The position numbers and the translations under genes are program-made. Positions 62,981-64,000 of a stretch of 64,000 bases of DNA are shown here, piece by piece. How positions within the stretch are numbered: position 1 is the first letter of the stretch; every line of letters starts with the position of its first letter. A model generated the notes under the pieces. It did not search any database. It worked only from the letters and a program-made list of their open reading frames with translations, and was not told the origin of the DNA. The stretch comes from Paenibacillus methanolicus (GTDB lineage Bacteria; Bacillota; Bacilli; Paenibacillales; Paenibacillaceae): contig NZ_VNHS01000008.1 of NCBI RefSeq assembly GCF_008124765.1, forward strand, positions 62,001-126,000, given 5' to 3'.

Positions 62981-64000
62981 ATGCAAGACGCTCCGCAGCC
63001 ACGGAAAACGCGTGACGCCGGCTACGATTCGCGCGAACGGGATTTGATCCGCCGCAATAAAGTCGTGCTCGTCGCGCTCCTGATCGTAGCCGCCCTCTCG
63101 CTCATGTCCGTGTTCGCGCTGGATTCCATTACCGCTTCCAGCATGATCACGATCGGCATTTCGCTCGTGAATACGACGATATTCGGCATCATGCATTATT
63201 TACGCAAAGGCATTCGAGTCATTGGGTATTACGCGATCGCGGGAACTTTGATCAGTTCCACTTACTTGATGATCGCCACGCCGGACTTGAATAATGTCTT
63301 CCTGATCTACTACGCGATCATGATGTCTCTAATTTACATGCGCCTGCCGCTCACAGCCGGCGTAAGCAGCTGGGGACTCGGCATCCTTATATACCTCATC
63401 TCCCAAACGGATGACCACGATGCCGCAAGCGCCTATGTCGTGTATTATCTGCTGCTGAACATCCTGTTCTTCTCGCTGCTGCGGGTATCGAACTTCGTCA
63501 TGAAGGAGATTGAGGCTTCCCGCGCCGAGACCGAGCAGCTGCTCGCGGCGCAGCAGGCGCAGAAGGACGAGCTCATCGGATTCGTTAAGAAGCTCTCGCT
63601 TAACATGGGCGACATATCGGCGAACAGCAGCCAGAATATGTCGTCGTTCCAAGAAATGTCGCACGCCTTCCAGCAGATCGCATCCGGATCGGCCGTCCAG
63701 ATGGAAGCCACGGTCGAGATTGACGACAAAGTGAGCGGCCTGGCCGGCATGACGCGTTCGATCGCCGATTCGAGCGCGACGCTTCGTCAAGAGGCGTGGA
63801 GCACCGGCGAGCTGTCGAAGTCGGGACAGGAACAGATGGCGCAGCTTCTCGACACGCTCACCCGCTTCAAAGCCGACACCGATGCCATGACCGCGGAATT
63901 CGGCGAATTAATTCGCCAGCTCGCGCAGACCAGCCAATTTAGCGAAACCATCAAGGAAATCGCCAGCCAGACCAATCTGCTGTCGCTCAACGCGAGCATC
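62981..64000 (+). CDS. Methyl-accepting chemotaxis protein-like receptor (partial)
   Basis: The first 340 codons of a receptor that continues past the right edge. An N-terminal membrane region of about six helices (about 28-165) replaces the usual periplasmic sensor. A short coiled segment then leads to an MCP signalling domain, reaching the start of the hairpin tip (IASQTNLLSLNASI) at the window end. No HAMP domain is visible. It may sense membrane or energy state; no ligand can be suggested. The ATG follows AGAAGGT. Confidence 0.9.
   Translation, partial: MQDAPQPRKTRDAGYDSRERDLIRRNKVVLVALLIVAALSLMSVFALDSITASSMITIGISLVNTTIFGIMHYLRKGIRVIGYYAIAGTLISSTYLMIATPDLNNVFLIYYAIMMSLIYMRLPLTAGVSSWGLGILIYLISQTDDHDAASAYVVYYLLLNILFFSLLRVSNFVMKEIEASRAETEQLLAAQQAQKDELIGFVKKLSLNMGDISANSSQNMSSFQEMSHAFQQIASGSAVQMEATVEIDDKVSGLAGMTRSIADSSATLRQEAWSTGELSKSGQEQMAQLLDTLTRFKADTDAMTAEFGELIRQLAQTSQFSETIKEIASQTNLLSLNASI

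Noticed and set aside
1..64000. tRNA, rRNA, insertion sequences, phage or plasmid functions
   Set aside because: No such sequence features or gene products were recognised anywhere in the window.

Overview
The window comes from a high-GC, endospore-forming Firmicute, most likely Paenibacillaceae (Paenibacillus or Cohnella type). The grounds are two gerA-type germinant-receptor operons, an Sfp-type phosphopantetheinyl transferase, YeeI-, YfmM- and YteA-like Bacillales proteins, AGGAGG-type ribosome binding sites, a perfect 7-1-7 Fur box, a sigma-B-type promoter and several secreted chitinases. I saw no rRNA, tRNA, CRISPR array, transposase or phage gene.

Layout. (1) 1-11378, minus strand: part of a nonribosomal peptide cluster. 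Its first enzyme (C-A-T-E) carries the asparagine specificity code and ends in an epimerase. It is followed by a macrolide-type glycosyltransferase, a serine peptidase fused to an ABC exporter, and a second NRPS that runs off the left edge. An acyl-D-Asn loading module together with a ClbP/ZmaM-like peptidase-exporter is the signature of the prodrug strategy known from colibactin, zwittermicin and xenocoumacin. A divergent sfp gene follows. (2) 12.4-17.7 kb: M15 peptidase, UbiD decarboxylase, a stalk-domain/ankyrin protein and a small unknown. (3) 17.9-22.8 kb: ger operon 1 (B-A-C plus a 67-aa membrane protein) and a PIG-L deacetylase. (4) 23.3-30 kb: secreted GH18 chitinase, then a Fur-boxed iron locus (Btr-like regulator, siderophore-esterase-like hydrolase, two FecCD permeases). 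(5) 30.4-36 kb: MFS pump and aldo/keto reductase behind paired palindromes, chemoreceptor, VOC protein, YeeI. (6) 36.3-44.7 kb: a giant DUF11 repeat protein, apparently starting at AUU, split by a -1 frame change into 2235-aa and 561-aa reading frames. (7) 44.8-50.4 kb: unknown protein, a 975-aa GH18 chitinase, RluA-type pseudouridine synthase. (8) 50.5-54.9 kb: ger operon 2 (A-B-C plus a different small membrane protein). (9) 55.2-64 kb: GH19 chitinase, AraC regulator, small unknown, ABC-F ATPase, an unknown 411-aa protein, small metallopeptidase, KGG stress protein, DksA-type zinc-finger protein, and a truncated chemoreceptor.

Themes. Chitin breakdown (two GH18 and one GH19 enzyme, two with catabolite-repression sites), iron-siderophore uptake, spore germination and a masked antibiotic fit a soil or rhizosphere lifestyle. 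Substrate and function statements come from motifs read by eye; no database search was possible.
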